The notes: generated by a model not told the origin, from the letters alone. Shown: positions 34,677-43,630, counted from the first letter of the stretch. The stretch is 64,000 nt of DNA from Trinickia fusca (GCF_003628145.1 NZ_RBZV01000005.1:248001-312000), one strand, 5' to 3'. Numbers and translations are program-made.

Positions 34677-35112
34677 ATCCAGATACATTAGCGCCCGACG
34701 CGACTTTCCCTTCCTTATGCTTTTCCGTGATACGGAAATAGGTGTTGGCTGTGGAGGAATACACAGACCTATGTGGTCAATTCCGGCTTTCGATATCGGA
34801 TGGTGGGGCCGCTATGCTGATAACCAGGCTGAGGTCCGGCATCGTCGAATGATCAGATGGTCGATGTCATTCGTATCTACCGACCATTGATATCCACTGA
34901 CAAAATCGAGTCCGCTCGACGGTGAGTGCCAAGGTCACCAACACAGCTGCTCATTACACCCGCTCTACGTTCTCTCCAACACGCTCGCGGGTGTTTCCCA
35001 CTAGTTGATCGCGCGACGTTGTGCCTAAGATGAGCGCGTGATGCGGCGCCGGCCCGCGAATGGCGGGAGCCAGGATGCAGTGCCTGGATCGCCGCCAACG
35101 AGTGTTTTCATC
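34677..35112. other. 436-bp intergenic stretch, accessory-core border
   Basis: No convincing gene. A 39-codon reading frame at 34771-34890 (begins MWSIPAFDIGWW, GGAGG 14 bp upstream) could be a small or remnant gene, but I cannot assign it. The stretch divides the AT-rich toxin-like cluster from the yfi operon and carries no recognised promoter boxes. Confidence 0.35.
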
Positions 35113-35811
35113 ATGCATGCGAGGTTGTACGCGGCGCCTGCCTGTCATGCGGCCGCAATGACGCCAAGAGACGCGGCGGCGATCGCCGCGCAGGCGACAT
35201 CCGGCCGGTTTGACTGGACGGCCTCGCTTCGCCATGCCTTGCTCGCAGTGGCTTGTGCGCTGAGCATCGCACCGGCTGCACTCGCCGACACCCCCGCCAA
35301 TGCAGTTGTTCCAGCCAACACAGCACCCGCCGTCACCCCCCCGAGCCGCGCCGAACCCGCCGTTTCACCACGCGACGCCGCCGTGCGCCAGGTCGTGCTG
35401 GGCATCATCAGCTTCACGCATTGGCCGACGCCGCCCGCCCGCCTGCGCCTGTGCGTGACGGGCCGCCCCGACTACGCGCACGACCTGGTCGACACGCTGC
35501 AGGTCGGCTCGACGCCGCTCGACGTGCAGCGCGTCCACGTTGATGATTCCGCCCTCGGCGCAGCCTGCGAAGTCGTCTATCTCGGCGACCTGAGCGACGA
35601 TGAGCGACAGCAGGTCAGGGCCACCGTGGCCGGCCATCCGGTCCTGACTATCGCGGAACACGACCCGTCCTGCACCGCGGGCAGCATGTTCTGCCTCAAT
35701 GTCGATGGCGAACGCGTTACGTTCGACATCAATCTCGACGCCGTGGAGCGTAGCGGCGTGCGGGTTCATCCGAATGTGCTCAATCTAGCGCGGCGGCCGG
35801 TGACGCCATGA
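35113..35811 (+). CDS. yfiR: YfiR-like periplasmic repressor of the diguanylate cyclase
   Basis: This protein of about 232 residues has a signal-like hydrophobic stretch (LRHALLAVACALSIAPAALA) and the YfiR/DUF4154 domain (AAVRQVVLGIISFTHWP, RLCVTGRPDYA, CEVVYLGDLSDDE, FDINLDAVERSGVRV). In Pseudomonas YfiR binds the periplasmic part of YfiN and holds it inactive. The two Cys near TAGSMFCLNV match the redox-sensing region. The start is uncertain: GTG 35038, ATG 35113 and ATG 35158 are all possible and none has a good ribosome-binding site. Overlaps yfiN by 4 bp. Confidence 0.82.
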   Translation: MHARLYAAPACHAAAMTPRDAAAIAAQATSGRFDWTASLRHALLAVACALSIAPAALADTPANAVVPANTAPAVTPPSRAEPAVSPRDAAVRQVVLGIISFTHWPTPPARLRLCVTGRPDYAHDLVDTLQVGSTPLDVQRVHVDDSALGAACEVVYLGDLSDDERQQVRATVAGHPVLTIAEHDPSCTAGSMFCLNVDGERVTFDINLDAVERSGVRVHPNVLNLARRPVTP

Positions 35812-37076
35812 CCCATCCCGCGCCCCCCGTTTCCCCTCCGCGCACACCGCGCCCGACGCTGCAAAACGTGTTGCGCCGCGCGCACCTGCGTCTCGCGTTC
35901 GTCGCCGTTGCAATGGCCGCGGTGTCGTTGATCGTGGTCGCCGTGATCGCATTGCGTGCCTATGCCGGCAACAACCTGAACCTGCTGGCCCGCTCGCTCG
36001 GCTATACGGTCGAGGCGGCGCTGGTGTTCGGCGACCGCATCGCGGCGACCGAGGCGATCGGGCTGATCGCCAAAGAAGAGGACGTGGCCGAGATCGTCGT
36101 CACGGATAGCAGGGGCCGGCCATTCGCGGCATGGCAGTTGCCCGCCGGCAGTGCAATCGCCAGGCTCGAGCGGGGCGTCGCCGACGTTGCGCTGCCTGGG
36201 CCTGTGACCGTACGCGTGGTGCACGACGGCATCGTCGTCGGTTACGTCGAAGTGCGGGGGCAGGGGCACCAGTTCTTCGGCTTCCTGCTCGGCGGCGTCG
36301 GCGGCATCCTGGGGTGCCTCGCCGTCAGTGTGCTTGGCGCTTATATCAGCTCGAAGCGCGTGCTGCGCAACATCGTCGCGCCGCTGCGCGCGCTGGCCGG
36401 CGTCGCCCACGCAGTGCGGCGCGAGCGCGCGTTCGAGCGACGGGTCGAGCCCGTGGCAATCGCTGAACTGAACCAGCTCGGCGACGACTTCAACGCCTTG
36501 CTCGACGAATTCGAAGACTGGCAAAACCACCTTCGGCACGAAAACGCGTCGCTCGAACACAAGGCAACCCACGACGCCCTCACTGGCCTGCCCAATCGTG
36601 TGCAGTTCGAGGCTCGCCTCACGCGCGCCCTCGGCGAGGCCGCGGTGACGGGGCAGCGGGTCGCCGTCCTGTATCTCGACTGTGACCGTTTCAAGGAGAT
36701 CAACGACGGCCTCGGCCATGAAGCCGGCGACGCGGTGTTGATCGGCATCGCGGCGCGGCTGCGCTCGGAGTTGCGCGAGGCCGATCTGGTGGCTCGCCTG
36801 GGCGGCGACGAGTTCGCCGTGATGCTGGCGCCGATGCGCGCAGCGTCCAGCGCCGCCTGGATCGCCGAGGACATACTGTCCAGCATGACGCCGTCGATCG
36901 TGTTGTCCGATGGCCGCACGGTGGCCACCATGGTGAGCATCGGTGTTGCGCTGTATCCCGATCATGCGTCAGACGCGAGCGGCTTGCTGCGCGCTGCAGA
37001 TGCCGCGATGTACCGGGCCAAGCGCGCGCGGCCGGGCTCATGGCAGGTTGCCGAAGGGGTTGCCGGACCGGCTTGA
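35808..37076 (+). CDS. yfiN: YfiN/TpbB-type diguanylate cyclase
   Basis: This 422-residue inner-membrane enzyme makes cyclic di-GMP. A first membrane helix (about 30-52), a periplasmic CHASE8-like domain, a second helix (about 160-185) and HAMP (about 185-240) are followed by GGDEF. The active motif is G332-F336, intact. The RxxD inhibition site (R323-D326) stands exactly five residues before it, so feedback control is expected. Middle gene of a yfiR-yfiN-yfiB operon. Confidence 0.92.
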   Translation: MTHPAPPVSPPRTPRPTLQNVLRRAHLRLAFVAVAMAAVSLIVVAVIALRAYAGNNLNLLARSLGYTVEAALVFGDRIAATEAIGLIAKEEDVAEIVVTDSRGRPFAAWQLPAGSAIARLERGVADVALPGPVTVRVVHDGIVVGYVEVRGQGHQFFGFLLGGVGGILGCLAVSVLGAYISSKRVLRNIVAPLRALAGVAHAVRRERAFERRVEPVAIAELNQLGDDFNALLDEFEDWQNHLRHENASLEHKATHDALTGLPNRVQFEARLTRALGEAAVTGQRVAVLYLDCDRFKEINDGLGHEAGDAVLIGIAARLRSELREADLVARLGGDEFAVMLAPMRAASSAAWIAEDILSSMTPSIVLSDGRTVATMVSIGVALYPDHASDASGLLRAADAAMYRAKRARPGSWQVAEGVAGPA

Positions 37077-37159
37077 CGTGATGGCTCGGCCCAGCAGCCG
37101 GGGCCACCGGAAGGATTCGAAACAATGCGCGCAAAGCGGGCGCGCTCGAGAGGAAGGCG

Positions 37160-37672
37160 ATGAACGGACACTCGGTTCCTGCAAACATCTGGCGAATGGG
37201 CATCGGGAGAGCGCTGCTCCTGTGCATGCTGCTGGGAGGCTGCAACACACCGCCGCTTTACCGCGGTCTGACGCAGACGCAGGTCAAGGCACTCAAGTCG
37301 GCGGGATTCCAGGAGACCGAGCAGGGTTTCGAGTTCGGCTCGACCGGACCGATCCTGTTCGACTTCGACCGCTACAACCTCCGGCCCCCAGCCCGCCGGA
37401 TCGTCGAGCGCATCGGCCACACGCTGACGTCGGTGGGGCTCACCAGCGTGCGCGTCTATGGCTACAGCGACGGGGAGGGCACGGACGCCTATGACTTCGA
37501 GTTATCCCAACGCCGTGCCGAGATCGTGGCGATCGAACTCGTCGACACCGGCCTTGCTGCCGAGCAAGTCGAGACCATTGGGAAAGGCAAGAGCGAACCG
37601 GTAGGTGACAACCACACGGCCGCCGGCCGTGCGCAGAACCGCCGCGCGGCGATCGTCATCTCGACGCATTGA
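37160..37672 (+). CDS. yfiB: YfiB-like OmpA-domain lipoprotein
   Basis: This 170-residue protein has a lipobox LLGGC at about 25-29. An OmpA-like peptidoglycan-binding domain (about 60-170) follows, with ILFDFDRYNLRP, VYGYSDGEGTDAYDFELSQRRAE and AAGRAQNRRAAI. YfiB sequesters YfiR at the outer membrane under envelope stress, which frees YfiN. AGGAAGG precedes the ATG. Completes the operon with yfiR and yfiN. Confidence 0.88.
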   Translation: MNGHSVPANIWRMGIGRALLLCMLLGGCNTPPLYRGLTQTQVKALKSAGFQETEQGFEFGSTGPILFDFDRYNLRPPARRIVERIGHTLTSVGLTSVRVYGYSDGEGTDAYDFELSQRRAEIVAIELVDTGLAAEQVETIGKGKSEPVGDNHTAAGRAQNRRAAIVISTH

Positions 37673-37748
37673 GCTAGCGCGCGAAAGCCACCCTCCCGAC
37701 AGCATGGTGCGTGAGAACTTCCTTTGAGCTGACGCAATGCATTCGACT

Positions 37749-37780
37749 TTCGCAAGCGCCGATTCATCGGTGCTTGCGAA
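37749..37780 (+). terminator. 15-bp-stem hairpin after the yfi operon
   Basis: Arms 37749-37763 and 37766-37780 pair at 14 positions plus one G-U, with a 2-base loop (TC), 76 bp after yfiB. No T-run follows, but the stem is the strongest structure in the gap. Probable end of the yfi transcript. Confidence 0.6.
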
Positions 37781-37799
37781 TCCATCGTCGCCGTCGACG

Positions 37800-37855
37800 C
37801 GATGAGCGGCACGAGCGAGCAGACGAGCGCTGCGGCATCGTTTTCCTCACTGCGG
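37800..37855 (-). pseudogene. Decayed 5' fragment of an esterase gene
   Basis: Read on the minus strand, this stretch matches the start-codon region of the esterase at 26793-27782. About 38 bp (GCGATGAGCGGCACGAGCG...GCTGCGG on the plus strand) have two mismatches, then about 20 bp are missing, then the CGGCAT start-codon region and upstream leader resume. The gap shifts the frame, so the copy cannot code. It is a relic of a duplication or of a lost paralogue. Confidence 0.6.
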
Positions 37856-37896
37856 ATCAGCTGTCGAAAAATTTTAATTTCATGCGTAAGAAAAAA

Positions 37897-37925
37897 TTGA
37901 CGGGTTATCGCCCGGCGCATAGAAT
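37897..37925 (+). promoter_or_regulatory. Promoter of the ArsR-type operon
   Basis: TTGACG (37897-37902), a 17-bp spacer and TAGAAT (37920-37925) match sigma-70 boxes at ten of twelve positions, 28 bp before the TTG start of the regulator gene. A GGAGGAGG ribosome-binding site lies between. Confidence 0.65.
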
Positions 37926-37952
37926 CGACTTCACTGGAGGAGGCGAGTCAAG

Positions 37953-38279
37953 TTGACAAGTACTGGCGATCAACTGCTGGAGATGATTTCTGCGCTGGCC
38001 AATCCGCACCGTTTGCGGATCGTGTCGGCGCTGAGCGTCGACGGGCGTGCGTACGTCAGTCAGTTGGCGCGCGAACTCGGCATCAGCAGGCCGCTCATGC
38101 ATCTTCACCTGCGCAAGCTCGAGGACGCCGGATTGGTCAAGAGCCGGCTCGAAATTTCCGAAGAAGGCAAGGCGCTCAATTATTACGAGGTCGTGCCTTT
38201 CCAGATTGAGTTAACCCCGTCGGTCATTGCCGAGGCAGCTCGTACGCTGGCTGCTTCGCCGAGCAAGTCCGACTCCTGA
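37953..38279 (+). CDS. ArsR-type winged-helix regulator
   Basis: This 108-residue protein has a winged HTH (about 8-75; MISALANPHRLRIVSALS, then YVSQLARELGISRPLMHLHLRKLEDAGLV). No metal-binding Cys are present, so a non-metal signal is likely. Start is TTG at 37953, supported by GGAGGAGG about 10 bp upstream; the alternative ATG 37983 has none and would trim the fold. Three small membrane-protein genes follow with 11-, -1- and 10-bp spacings, apparently one operon that it may autoregulate. Confidence 0.82.
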   Translation: MTSTGDQLLEMISALANPHRLRIVSALSVDGRAYVSQLARELGISRPLMHLHLRKLEDAGLVKSRLEISEEGKALNYYEVVPFQIELTPSVIAEAARTLAASPSKSDS

Positions 38280-38290
38280 AGGAAACGGCA

Positions 38291-38554
38291 ATGGCTGATA
38301 AAGGGACGATTTTTTTGCTCGTTACGGTGCTCGTGCTGCTCACGTGCGTCTTCATATTCGCGACGAAGTACTTCTCGGCCGCTCGCCATGCGCGTCTGGT
38401 GCACGCAAGCGATGACGCGTACCGCGCGTTGGTCGAAACAGCCGTGAAGGGGCAGGAAGAGACGATGAGCGTTCTCGCCGGCCTGCGCTCCATCGTGGAG
38501 CAAATCGAAGCGCGGCTCGCGTCGGTCGAAAGGGTCCTCAAGGAGGTCGAGTAA
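38291..38554 (+). CDS. Small membrane-anchored hypothetical protein
   Basis: This 87-residue protein has one N-terminal membrane helix (about 8-28) and a helical cytoplasmic tail (about 35-87) of coiled-coil character. No family recognised. Second gene of the ArsR-type operon; its stop overlaps the next start by one base. Confidence 0.62.
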   Translation: MADKGTIFLLVTVLVLLTCVFIFATKYFSAARHARLVHASDDAYRALVETAVKGQEETMSVLAGLRSIVEQIEARLASVERVLKEVE

Positions 38555-38886
38555 TGAGTCAGCAAGCGCGCGCCGAGGAGCTTGCTGGGCTGCGATCGAT
38601 GCGAAGGGTTTCGCTGCTGGAAGGAAGCACGCTGTTGCTGTTGATCTTCGTTGCTGTGCCGTTGAGACACTTGGCCGGTCTGCCGATCGCGACACGCATC
38701 ATGGGGCCGATCCACGGGCTTGCCTTCTTGCTTTACGTTTGGATGTTGATGAGAGCCGTCTCCGACGGAAGCTGGTCTCGTTCGGAAATGGCGGGACTCG
38801 TCATCGCCGCGTTCATTCCATTCGGCGCTTTCGTCAACGAGCGTAGGCTCGCGCGACGCGAGGCCGCATTGTCGACATCACCGTGA
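38554..38886 (+). CDS. DUF3817 membrane protein
   Basis: This 110-residue protein has the DUF3817 pattern LEGSTLLLLIFVAVPLRHLAG...GPIHGLAFLLYV and three hydrophobic helices. DUF3817 proteins are small integral membrane proteins of unknown role. Third gene of the ArsR-type operon. Confidence 0.75.
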   Translation: MSQQARAEELAGLRSMRRVSLLEGSTLLLLIFVAVPLRHLAGLPIATRIMGPIHGLAFLLYVWMLMRAVSDGSWSRSEMAGLVIAAFIPFGAFVNERRLARREAALSTSP

Positions 38887-38896
38887 GGGGCGGCAC

Positions 38897-39331
38897 ATGC
38901 TTTATCTCTGGCTCAAAGCATTACATGTAGGCGCGGTCCTCGTGTTGCTCGGCGGACTGTTGGTCTTGGCGTTGACTGTCGCGACGTTTTCGAAATTGGG
39001 AGACATCGCGCATGGGCAAGCGCGAACCGGTCTGCTCGATGCCGTGCGACGTTGGGATCGATGCGTGACATCGCCGGCCATGGTGCTCGTGTGGGGGCTC
39101 GGGATCGCGCTGGCATTGAAGGGCGATTGGTTCCGGTCGCCTTGGCTCATCATCAAGCTCTGTTTCGTCATTTTTTTGTCCGCGTTGCATGGGATGCTGT
39201 CGGGCATGCTGCGGCGATTGGGGCGCGAGAATAGCCGCCCAGCGCCTCGCATGCTCCGGCTCTCTCCGGCGGCGATTGTCGCGAGCACTATTGCGATTGC
39301 CATTCTCGTGATCGTCAAACCCTTCAGCTGA
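38897..39331 (+). CDS. CopD/HemJ-like four-helix membrane protein
   Basis: This 144-residue protein has four membrane helices. The N-terminal WLKALHVGAVLVLLGGLLVLAL carries the His seen in HemJ and CopD-like haem or copper membrane proteins, and SPWLIIKLCFVIFLSALHGML carries a second one. Too distant to assign to protoporphyrinogen oxidase HemJ. Last gene of the ArsR-type operon. Confidence 0.65.
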   Translation: MLYLWLKALHVGAVLVLLGGLLVLALTVATFSKLGDIAHGQARTGLLDAVRRWDRCVTSPAMVLVWGLGIALALKGDWFRSPWLIIKLCFVIFLSALHGMLSGMLRRLGRENSRPAPRMLRLSPAAIVASTIAIAILVIVKPFS

Positions 39332-39507
39332 TGAAGCGCGCGCTCGGCGATCCGTGCAAGACGATGCTGTCGAACGAAGCGCGCCGCGGTATTGGGCACG
39401 CCGCGGCGCCGCACACACGAACGAACCGCTGCTGATCGGCGTAGAATGCGCGTCGTCGCCGGCACGATGCGCCGGCGGTCCGCATCGAAACCGCTCGCCA
39501 GAAGACC

Positions 39508-40425
39508 ATGCCTGAATCGCCTGCTTCGCCCGAGTCGCCCACGCTGTCGCCGGCTGCTTGCGCCGCCGTCGCGGATGGCGCCCAAGCGGACAGCATTACC
39601 GCGCTATGCGATTTCGTCAGCCGTTACCGGCGACTGTTCGTGCTGACCGGCGCCGGCGTGAGCACGGCCTCGGGTATCCCGGGCTATCGCGACACGAACG
39701 GCGACTGGATGCGCGCGCAACCAATTCAATTGCAGGCGTTCTTGGGCTCGGAAGCGGCACGGCGCCGCTATTGGGCACGCAGTATGGTTGGCTGGCCGGT
39801 GCTCTCAAATGCAGAGCCGAACGCCGCGCACCAGGCACTTGCCGCACTCGAGGCTACAGGTTGCATTGCGCGGCTCGTCACGCAGAACGTCGACGGCCTG
39901 CATCAACGTGCCGGTAGCGCGGACGTGATCGAGCTGCATGGCAGCATCGACCGCGTCGGCTGCCTTGCATGCGGCGCCGAGCATGCGCGTACGACGATCC
40001 AGCACATGCTCGCACGCGACAATCCTGCGCTCGTCGACGCGGTGGCTGCACCATCGGCCGACGGTGATGCGCACCTCGAATGGCATGCGCTCGATGCGTT
40101 CCGGGTGCCGACATGTCCGCATTGCGGCGGCATGCTGAAGCCGTCGGTGGTGTTCTTCGGCGAAAACGTGCCGCGTGTCCGTGTCGAAGCGGCTACCGAG
40201 GCGCTCGAGGCAGCCGATGCGATGCTCGTCGTCGGTTCGTCGCTGATGGTCTATTCCGGATACCGCTTTTGCGTGTGGGCCGAGCGAGCGGGGCTGCCGA
40301 TTGCCTGCGTGAACCTGGGGCGTACGCGCGCCGATGCGCTGCTCGCGCTGAAGGTTCAGGCGCCGTGCGGCGAGGCGTTGACTGCACTGGCGGCGCACGT
40401 CGCCACACCTTTTTCTTATCGTTGA
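39508..40425 (+). CDS. Sir2-family NAD-dependent deacylase
   Basis: This 305-residue sirtuin has the NAD fold LTGAGVSTASGIPGYRD, TQNVDGLHQRAG, catalytic His in ELHGS and zinc Cys pairs CLAC and CPHC. PSVVFFGENVP and VVGSSLMVYSGYR follow. It removes acyl groups from lysine using NAD. The 110-residue spacing between the Cys pairs and the 35-residue N-terminal extension are as in proteobacterial class II-type sirtuins. Monocistronic, ahead of gnd. Confidence 0.9.
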   Translation: MPESPASPESPTLSPAACAAVADGAQADSITALCDFVSRYRRLFVLTGAGVSTASGIPGYRDTNGDWMRAQPIQLQAFLGSEAARRRYWARSMVGWPVLSNAEPNAAHQALAALEATGCIARLVTQNVDGLHQRAGSADVIELHGSIDRVGCLACGAEHARTTIQHMLARDNPALVDAVAAPSADGDAHLEWHALDAFRVPTCPHCGGMLKPSVVFFGENVPRVRVEAATEALEAADAMLVVGSSLMVYSGYRFCVWAERAGLPIACVNLGRTRADALLALKVQAPCGEALTALAAHVATPFSYR

Positions 40426-40489
40426 CGGATTGTGATCCGTCATGCCGCGCGTAGCACTGGCGCGGCACTGTTGCTTGGAGAATTCGACA

Positions 40490-41899
40490 ATGGGCAAAGC
40501 AGCCATCGGTGTAATCGGCCTCGCGGTGATGGGCCGCAACCTTGCGCTGAACATCGAGAGCCGCGGTCACGCCGTGGCCGTCTACAACCGCACCCGCGAG
40601 AAAACGGACGAGTTGCTCGCCGAGTGTCCCGATCGCCGGCTCGTGCCGGCCTATACGTTGCAGGAATTCGTCGATTCGCTCGAGAAGCCGCGGCGCATTC
40701 TGCTGATGGTCAAAGCGGGTGAGGCCACGGATGCGACGATCGCGGCCGTCAAGCCGCTGCTCGACGCGGGCGACATTCTCATCGACGGCGGCAATACGCA
40801 CTTCACCGACACGATCCGCCGCAATCAGGAGCTCGCAAAGGCAGGCCTGCATTTCATCGGTACCGGCGTGTCGGGCGGTGAGGAGGGCGCGCTGAAGGGG
40901 CCGTCGATCATGCCGGGTGGCCCGCGCGATGCGTATGAGCTCGTAGCGCCGATTCTCACCGAAATCGCGGCGAAGGCACCGGACGGCGAGCCGTGCGTGA
41001 CCTACATCGGCCCCGACGGCGCCGGCCACTTCGTGAAGATGGTCCACAACGGCATCGAATACGGTGACATGCAACTGATCGCCGAGAGCTATGCCGTGCT
41101 CAAGCAAGTGGCCGGCCTCACGAACGAGGCGCTCGGCAAGGTCTACACCGAATGGAATGCCGGCGAGCTCGACAGCTATCTGATCGAGATCACGTCGAAG
41201 ATCTTCGGCAAGCGCGACGACGAGACGGGCAACGACCTCGTCGACATGATTCTCGATCGCGCCGCACAGAAGGGCACGGGCAAGTGGACGAGTCAGAACG
41301 CGCTCGATCTGGGCGTGCCGCTGCCGCTCATCACCGAGTCGGTGTTCGCGCGCGTGCTGTCGTCGCTGAAGACGCAGCGCGTCGCGGCCAGCAAGGTGTT
41401 GAAGGGTCCGCAGGTCGAGCCGTTCGCCGGCGATCGTGCCGCGTTCGTCGAAGCGGTGCGGCGTGCGCTGTACTTGAGCAAGATCATTTCGTACGCGCAA
41501 GGTTTCGCGCAGTTGCGCGCGGCCTCTGAGGAGTACGGCTGGCAGCTCGACTTCGGCGCGATCGCGAAGATCTTCCGCGCGGGCTGCATCATCCGCGCGC
41601 GTTTCTTGCAGAAGATCACGGATGCCTATGCGAAGGAGCCCGCACTCGCGAACCTGCTGCTCGATCCGTATTTCAGCGAGCTTGCGCATCACTATCAAGC
41701 CGCGTTGCGCGAGGTCGTGGTTGCGGCGGTGACCGCGGGCGTGCCCGTCCCGGCATTTGCCTCGGCCATTGCCTATTTCGATGCGTACCGTTCGGAGCGC
41801 TTGCCCGCCAACCTCGTGCAGGCGCAGCGCGATTATTTCGGAGCCCATACGTTCGAACGCATCGACCGGCCGGGGAGCTTCCACGCCGACTGGGCATAA
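40490..41899 (+). CDS. gnd: 6-phosphogluconate dehydrogenase (decarboxylating)
   Basis: This 469-residue enzyme of the pentose phosphate pathway converts 6-phosphogluconate to ribulose 5-phosphate with NADP. The Rossmann motif is [15 protein letters not shown], the family signature [13 protein letters not shown], and the active-site string [25 protein letters not shown] after the second strand fits NADP. Full length for the family. The ATG at 40490 was chosen over an upstream ATG at 40442. A terminator follows. Confidence 0.95.
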   Translation: MGKAAIGVIGLAVMGRNLALNIESRGHAVAVYNRTREKTDELLAECPDRRLVPAYTLQEFVDSLEKPRRILLMVKAGEATDATIAAVKPLLDAGDILIDGGNTHFTDTIRRNQELAKAGLHFIGTGVSGGEEGALKGPSIMPGGPRDAYELVAPILTEIAAKAPDGEPCVTYIGPDGAGHFVKMVHNGIEYGDMQLIAESYAVLKQVAGLTNEALGKVYTEWNAGELDSYLIEITSKIFGKRDDETGNDLVDMILDRAAQKGTGKWTSQNALDLGVPLPLITESVFARVLSSLKTQRVAASKVLKGPQVEPFAGDRAAFVEAVRRALYLSKIISYAQGFAQLRAASEEYGWQLDFGAIAKIFRAGCIIRARFLQKITDAYAKEPALANLLLDPYFSELAHHYQAALREVVVAAVTAGVPVPAFASAIAYFDAYRSERLPANLVQAQRDYFGAHTFERIDRPGSFHADWA

Positions 41900-41929
41900 G
41901 GCCTTCGGGCAGTGTGGGAAACGGAACCG

Positions 41930-41956
41930 ACGGCGGCAGCCATTGTCGCCGTTTTT
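41930..41956 (+). terminator. Rho-independent terminator of gnd
   Basis: ACGGCGGCA (41930-41938) pairs with TGTCGCCGT (41944-41952), one G-U, directly followed by TTTT (41953-41956). It lies 31 bp after gnd. Confidence 0.75.
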
Positions 41957-42112
41957 AGCAAAATCTTACGAATGCATTGCGGGATTGTTGCCTTAGGCTA
42001 AACACTATTTTTGCGAATTAGTGGTTTTCCCTAGGGGGTGGAGTGACTAAACTTTGCTCAATCGCTTCAAACATGTGTTTGTGGCGAAGCCACCATGTTC
42101 CGGAGGTCACTC

Positions 42113-42454
42113 ATGAAATCGCTCGTTTATGCAGTCGTCGCCGCTTCCGTTCTCTCCGCTCCGCTCGTGTCTTTCGCTCAATCGAACGGACCCGTGACGC
42201 GCGCGCAGGTTCAGAACGAACTGATCCAGCTCGAACAGGCGGGCTACAACCCGGCGGCGGCCGATCCGTACTACCCGAATGACATCCAGGCTGCCCAACA
42301 GCGCGTCAATGCGCAGCAAGGCAACGCGCTCGCGACGGCCGACACGAGCGGCTATGGCGGTGCGGCTGCTGGTACGGCTCAATCGGGTACACGTATCGAT
42401 GCCCCTAAGCCGATGAACGTCGACGAGACGAATGCGCTTTACTACGGCCGTTGA
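42113..42454 (+). CDS. DUF4148 periplasmic protein
   Basis: This 113-residue protein has a Sec signal (about 1-22, ending SFAQ). The DUF4148 core common in Burkholderiales is present: VTRAQVQNELIQLEQAGYNPAAADPYYPNDIQAAQQRV. Function unknown; members are abundant and often stress-induced. CGGAGG lies 7 bp before the ATG. Monocistronic with its own terminator. Confidence 0.85.
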   Translation: MKSLVYAVVAASVLSAPLVSFAQSNGPVTRAQVQNELIQLEQAGYNPAAADPYYPNDIQAAQQRVNAQQGNALATADTSGYGGAAAGTAQSGTRIDAPKPMNVDETNALYYGR

Positions 42455-42529
42455 GCAAGTGAGCAGTACAGCAGTGAGCGAAAGCTATTCGAAAGATTGA
42501 GAAAAATAATCAGTTCTTCGAACTAATCG

Positions 42530-42578
42530 AAACTGGCTCGTGGTTTCCCGCTAGGGAGGCGCGAGCCAGTTTCGTTTT
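42530..42578 (+). terminator. Rho-independent terminator of the DUF4148 gene
   Basis: A perfect 11-bp stem, 42530-42540 with 42562-42572, contains an inner TCCC/GGGA helper stem in the loop and is followed by CGTTTT. Confidence 0.75.
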
Positions 42579-42637
42579 GCGCTGATCCCGCAAGTTGTGC
42601 GATGCTGGGCATTAATCCTGCATCGATGAGGTCCAAT

Positions 42638-43354
42638 GTGCGAATGACAGCAATGACCGCCCGTCGGCGATTTGACGCTATCCGGGTTCCTGTTGCGCTG
42701 GGGCTGACGGGCGCTATGCTCATGGCCGGCTGCACGCTCCCGCCGTGGCAAGGCGGGCCCGGGTCTGCCCCTGCGGCGACGGCGACACAGCGCGGCGGCG
42801 TGGGCGCCGGCTATTACCGCGTCAATCCCGGCGATACGCTCGCGAGCGTCGCGGCGGGGTTCGGTCAGCGTCCGCAGGACATCGCCGAATGGAATCGCTT
42901 GCCGTCGACGGCGTCGCTGTTGCCAGGACAAGTCTTGCGGGTGGTACCGCCCGGTGCAACGGGTAGCGTCAGCCCGCACGCCGCGAATCGCTTCGCGTGG
43001 CCTGCCTATGGCGACGTGCAATCGGTTGCGTTAGCCGGTGAGGGACGTGGCATCGTCATCGCGGGACGGGCCGACGAGTCGATCAAGGCCGCGTCGGACG
43101 GCGTCGTTATTTACGTGGGTAATGCCATCGATCGCTACCGCTCGCTGATCGTCATCAAGCACACCGATACGCTCGTGACGGCGTATGCCCACAACGGCAC
43201 TGCGTTCGTCAAGGAAGGCGACACGGTCAAGAAAGGGCAGGTCATCGCGCAGATGGGGGCCGATGCGAACGGACGCAGTACCGTCGAGTTCGAAATCCGC
43301 CGGGCCGGCACGCCGGTCGATCCGCTAGCCTATCTGCCGCGCTCGGGCGGTTGA
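42638..43354 (+). CDS. nlpD: NlpD-like lipoprotein, LysM plus degenerate M23 domain
   Basis: This protein of about 238 residues has a lipobox LMAGC, one LysM (YYRVNPGDTLASVA to PGQVLRVVP) and a C-terminal LytM/M23 domain. The catalytic metal site is lost. The GxDxA motif reads GIVIAG and the final HxH region reads VEFEIR, so it should act as an amidase activator in cell separation rather than as a peptidase. The GTG at 42638 has GAGG 6 bp upstream; ATGs at 42644 and 42653 are alternatives. A second or truncated NlpD may exist elsewhere in the genome. Confidence 0.82.
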   Translation: MRMTAMTARRRFDAIRVPVALGLTGAMLMAGCTLPPWQGGPGSAPAATATQRGGVGAGYYRVNPGDTLASVAAGFGQRPQDIAEWNRLPSTASLLPGQVLRVVPPGATGSVSPHAANRFAWPAYGDVQSVALAGEGRGIVIAGRADESIKAASDGVVIYVGNAIDRYRSLIVIKHTDTLVTAYAHNGTAFVKEGDTVKKGQVIAQMGADANGRSTVEFEIRRAGTPVDPLAYLPRSGG

Positions 43355-43378
43355 GGCGCGCGCTTCTGACGCATCCGA

Positions 43379-43630
43379 CTACGACAGCGACGCGAGCAGG
43401 ATCGACAGTTTCCTGATGTGAGCCTTGAACGCTTCGATCGTCTCGCGTTCGTGGACGGGGAAGATCTGCGATTGCTCGGAAAGTGTCACCTGCGCGTCGA
43501 ATTCGTCGGCGAGCTTGCGGCGCATCTCGGGCGGTAGCGAGCGGATCAGCGAGATCGTCAACAGCTCCTGCGCGTGGATCATGCCGAGGACGGTATGCAG
43601 ATTCGTGTGCGTGTTCATGGTGGACTCCAT
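43379..43630 (-). CDS. Small hypothetical protein
   Basis: This 83-residue helical protein (HTVLGMIHAQELLTISLIRSLPPEMRRKLADEFDAQ) has no signal or membrane segment. The downstream ATG giving MNTHTNLH is an alternative start. No family recognised. It is convergent with the NlpD-like gene. Confidence 0.6.
   Translation of the reverse strand: MESTMNTHTNLHTVLGMIHAQELLTISLIRSLPPEMRRKLADEFDAQVTLSEQSQIFPVHERETIEAFKAHIRKLSILLASLS

Noticed and set aside
37711-37956. Plus-strand frame between yfiB and the ArsR-type gene
   Set aside because: It crosses a 15-bp hairpin, the decayed esterase fragment and a good promoter; no domain, strongly basic composition.
40193-41884. 563-codon minus-strand frame over gnd
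   Set aside because: gnd is certain. The antisense frame has the Arg/Ala/His/Leu bias typical of shadows.
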